Assembly (NCBI RefSeq): GCF_904426505.1
Contig: NZ_CAJGBN010000001.1
Span: 1-64,000 of the forward strand
Direction: 5' to 3'
Length of the DNA stretch: 64,000 bases
Source of the DNA: Rubrivivax sp. A210
GTDB taxonomy: Bacteria > Pseudomonadota > Gammaproteobacteria > Burkholderiales > Burkholderiaceae_C
This document shows positions 63,001 to 64,000 of the stretch, one piece after another (within the stretch, counting starts at the first letter, position 1; each line of letters begins with the position of its first letter). A model generated the notes under the pieces. The model had not been told where the DNA came from and did not search any database. It worked only from the letters and a program-made list of their open reading frames with translations. A program made the position numbers and the translations under genes.

Positions 63001-64000
63001 GCCGCTTTGCCGACGACGTGGCGGGGGAGTTCCGCTTCGACACGTCCACCACGCTGCGGCCGCCGCGGCCCTGGATCAATGTGCTGGCCAACCCCGGCTT
63101 CGGCTGCCATGTCTCTGAGACCGGCGCCGGCACGGTCTGGGCGCTGAACAGCCGCTTGAACCAGCTCACCGCCTGGTCCAACGACGCCGTGGCCGACCCG
63201 GCCTCGCAATGGCTGCTGGTGCAGGACAGCCGCACGCGCGAGGTCTGGAACGTGGCGCCGGCGGCCTGGGGCGCGGTGGGTGGGCCCGGCGAGGCGCCGC
63301 CGCTGTTCCATGTGCGCCACGGCCAGGGCTACACCCGCATCAGCCACCAGCGCGACGAGCTGGAGATCAGCGTCTGCTGGTGCGTGGACGCCGACGCGGC
63401 GGTGCGCCAGCTGCAGCTGCGCATCGTCAACCACGGCGCGCGCAGCCGTTCGCTGCGCCTGGTGGGCCTGTGCGAATGGATGATGGGCGCGCAGCGCGGC
63501 GACCGCGCCACCGTGGAGACGGCGCACCACCGCCTGCGCGGCGCCCACGAGCGGCGGGCGCTGCTGCTGGCCACCCAGCGCGAGCGCGCGGCCGGCTTCG
63601 GCGGCGGCACGGCTTTCCTGGCCTGGGTGGCGCCGCCGTTGCCGGTGGCCGAGGGCGAAGGCCACCCTGACCCCGAAGCCGAGGATTGGACCTGCGACCG
63701 GCGCGAGTTCTTCGATGCCCGCGGCCGCCCGGTGCTGCCCGACCACCTGGGCCGCCAGCAGGGCGCGGGCCTCGACCCCTGCGCCGCGCTGGCCCTTCAG
63801 CTGGAGCTGCCCGCCGGCACCGCCGCCGAGCGCGTGCTGCTGCTGGGCTGGGCCGCCAGCCCCGAGCAGGCGCAGCAACTCGCCGCCCAGGCCCTGGCCG
63901 TGCCGGCCCACCAGCGGCTGCAGCGTGCGCGCCTGGGCTGGGATCAGCTGCTCTCGGCCACCACCGTGAAGACGCCCGACCCGCTGTTCGACGCCCTCGT
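57090..64000 (+). CDS. ndvB: Cyclic beta-1,2-glucan synthase (NdvB-like), 3' end outside the window
   Basis: An open frame of at least 2303 codons running off the window; full-length NdvB proteins have about 2800 residues. It makes cyclic beta-1,2-glucan and moves it to the periplasm. The cytosolic N-terminal region is followed by membrane helices at about 415-470, a GT84 domain with TLDSDTQLPPG at about 645 and the RWTRGDWQ motif at about 795, more helices at about 835-880 and 965-1005, and a glycoamylase-like domain (about 1030-1430: HRTSPTNMGLYLLS, FLNWYDTQS, STVDSGNLSGHL, MAHHQGMSI). A GH94 phosphorylase-like part (from about 1480) is still open at TVKTPDPLFDAL. Start ATG at 57090. Confidence 0.93.
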   Translation, partial: MRAETWRRLMPDAPAALRRLLAPEAGPLLAPVRSEIFGAQRFGQHGRSLGITHAAERSGWAGAGFFPRLRGNIRMLRLAQRSIADMTAGGYEASPASMWLLDNFHLIEAQLLAIHEGLPRSYFRALPVLHGPPLAGLPRVYGVAWAFVAHTDSAFDEDLLVHYLCAYQETRELVLSEMWALPTTLRVVLVENLRRLAERLATHKAAREMANLCCDRIEAGVTPALESLLGLARQRGVGDVFLVQLVQRLQDRASGKGERVPAAVRDWLQGAMPNPAAALLRQGAEQTADNLSVSNAVNALRAIGDADWPQIVARSSPLMQLMLGSPLFAAEHHATRDETLHGIERLARRSGRSEMQVARALLGLMAGQGNDAGVSAQPAAVDDGAVAGHWLQGPGRATLTRALGLNEAWRRRARAAWRHLVLPLYLGTVGLGSAALVAALLLPGRAMAGLAMALLAWPASEAVIALLHRLISESARPRHLPRLALAAGIPPEHRVLVVIPGMLSDAAAIAALVHRLELHWLANPEPQAQFGLLTDWSDAQALRAESDEALLAHASRGIADLNARRGPAPAEALAAPRFVLLHRRRSYSPSERRWIGWERKRGKLEQLAAELAEGPAGADGPPRAFVELGPLSTLALGTRYIVTLDSDTQLPPGRLRELVGVAAHPANRPRLSADGRRVVAGWGILQPRLTAPLPLPREDTLFHRMFAGQTGVDPYSAASSEVYQDLFEEGSFTGKGLLHVQAMHAVLGGNLPEGQVLSHDLLEGALARCAAVTDIALIEDAPFHAEVAASRVHRWTRGDWQLLPILLQSLLQPRRYPLGAVNRWKMADNLRRSLLAPMSLALLLLALAGGAVAPLPALALVLAAFAAGPLMGALAGFVASRPEVARQHFYRLAVRELARALGGGLWHLAMLLQHALVAVDAIVRALWRVLFSQRLLLQWTTAAAAQAAARGDLLSALRRHWAVPLVAAALAGTLWALDSGHLALGGALCLAWGAAPLWSWAGSRTGLTRQPRRCPPQDEAYLRGIARDTWRYFERCIGPADHHLPPDNLQTAPHEMLAHRTSPTNMGLYLLSVACARQFGWIDTAALLQRLQATLDTMERLPRRRGHFLNWYDTQSCAALLPLYVSTVDSGNLSGHLLAVAQACLELANGGPGGPQGPGPADEAPGEATALRLRELARRCETLAWEPDFSFLYHPRRHLLHIGWRVAEQQLDAGFYDLLASESRLTSLLAIAKGDVPVRHWAALGRPFHAVGSAAALRSWSGSMFEYLMPTLVLAEPHGSVLHEAGLAALVEQRAFAAALGVPWGISESAYAGCDHTLAYQYAPQGVPRLALRRTPPDELVIAPYATALAAQLEPHRAGLNYAALQALGARGDLGFIEALDFTLLRQTGSSGMTPVLTFMAHHQGMSIVALANVLLDGAPQRWGMANAHIEAVASLLHERAPREVSRLLAPPASPLPQTQRRRTPTLLREVRPGHHAIEPTHLLANGRYSVALRANGAGRSRLGGSDLTRWRDDALRDDGGSFFWLRREGGDAAAAPVSLTQHPAPDQEAEYRSVFHADRVAFETTWADLQARITVWVSPEDDIEFRQVELSNTGSETLQLELISAFEVVLADPRADEAHPAFGNLFVRAHCQPAQQALLFERRPRLAGESALHLAHFLAESTPPATALSYQVDRQLWRGRSRAAHAPRAALQPWPTGGAGRTALDTGLDPVCALAVRLFIAPGAQARLTFATAASAHEPTLQAVLDKYRQASHVARASLMSATLAGIRLRGLGMDAETFTTLQSLTTALMLSLTRPQPAPAPLCDRRLLWRFGLSGERPLVLVSAAALQGLGLVRALSQALSLWAWGGVACDLVVINAEPASYLMPLQRELAALRDRHDLEAGGGVGTGGTGSVSSGWHLLRADDLSADELCTLQALARVRLQADGRPLAHHLNEWAGTHELALQWRQAASQAVLASAPHLAHEVAAPQGRFADDVAGEFRFDTSTTLRPPRPWINVLANPGFGCHVSETGAGTVWALNSRLNQLTAWSNDAVADPASQWLLVQDSRTREVWNVAPAAWGAVGGPGEAPPLFHVRHGQGYTRISHQRDELEISVCWCVDADAAVRQLQLRIVNHGARSRSLRLVGLCEWMMGAQRGDRATVETAHHRLRGAHERRALLLATQRERAAGFGGGTAFLAWVAPPLPVAEGEGHPDPEAEDWTCDRREFFDARGRPVLPDHLGRQQGAGLDPCAALALQLELPAGTAAERVLLLGWAASPEQAQQLAAQALAVPAHQRLQRARLGWDQLLSATTVKTPDPLFDAL

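Overview
The window is a GC-rich stretch of a bacterial chromosome, most likely from the order Burkholderiales (Rubrivivax/Leptothrix/Ideonella-like). This is inferred from the gene order exbB-exbD-lpxK-Trm112-kdsB-adk, the full cbb3 oxidase cluster, an Fe-type SodB, PEP-CTERM proteins and several Crp/Fnr paralogues of a kind common in betaproteobacteria. No rRNA, tRNA, CRISPR array, insertion sequence or prophage was seen. The window opens inside a Pro/Ala-rich protein and ends inside a very large cyclic beta-1,2-glucan synthase gene.

1-14 kb: an acyl-CoA ligase, a small conserved protein, a histidine kinase with an eroded ATPase domain, a patatin phospholipase, the overlapping DUF2087-tadA-LD-carboxypeptidase set, and a Yej-like oligopeptide ABC transporter (lipoprotein binding protein, two permeases, one fused double ATPase). 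14-20 kb: two tandem TonB-dependent receptors, each followed by a strong terminator. 20-25 kb (minus strand): exbB, exbD, lpxK, Trm112, kdsB, adk and an SDR dehydrogenase. 25-30 kb: xseA, sodB and a DUF192 protein. 27.7-38.5 kb: the microaerobic respiration block ccoI-ccoS-ccoN-ccoO-ccoQ-ccoP-ccoG-fixH-like, an FNR/ANR regulator, hemN and a TauE/SafE protein. A perfect FNR box lies before ccoN and a near-match lies before hemN. 38.5-42 kb: a small secreted Lys/Ala-rich peptide, icd, and an OmpA-family protein.

42-64 kb is an accessory surface and signalling region. It holds two DUF3494 (ice-binding-like) proteins, one an Ig-repeat lipoprotein and one with a PEP-CTERM tail. A PEP-CTERM zinc-protease-like protein and a Pro/Gln-rich secreted protein follow. 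Next come a hybrid histidine kinase / REC-PAS / Crp-Fnr operon, a REC-only protein, a LuxR-type two-component pair, a YqjD-YqjE-YqjK-like envelope trio, a diguanylate cyclase, a zinc-ribbon protein, two further Crp/Fnr paralogues, a small membrane protein and the NdvB-like glucan synthase.

The most striking result is a recurring 16-bp inverted repeat, TGTGC-N6-GCACA. It is found only in intergenic DNA of the 43.9-56.7 kb region as far as I could see, next to nearly every transcription unit there, including all three Crp/Fnr transcription units. The strongest copy is part of a perfect 28-bp palindrome. At four sites a -10-like hexamer lies 29.5-30.5 bp from the operator centre. That is the class II (-41.5) geometry, and the FNR box at ccoN shows it too. 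I read the region as a self-controlled Crp/Fnr regulon linking two-component signalling, c-di-GMP, surface adhesin or ice-binding-like proteins and periplasmic glucan. This is inference from sequence alone.
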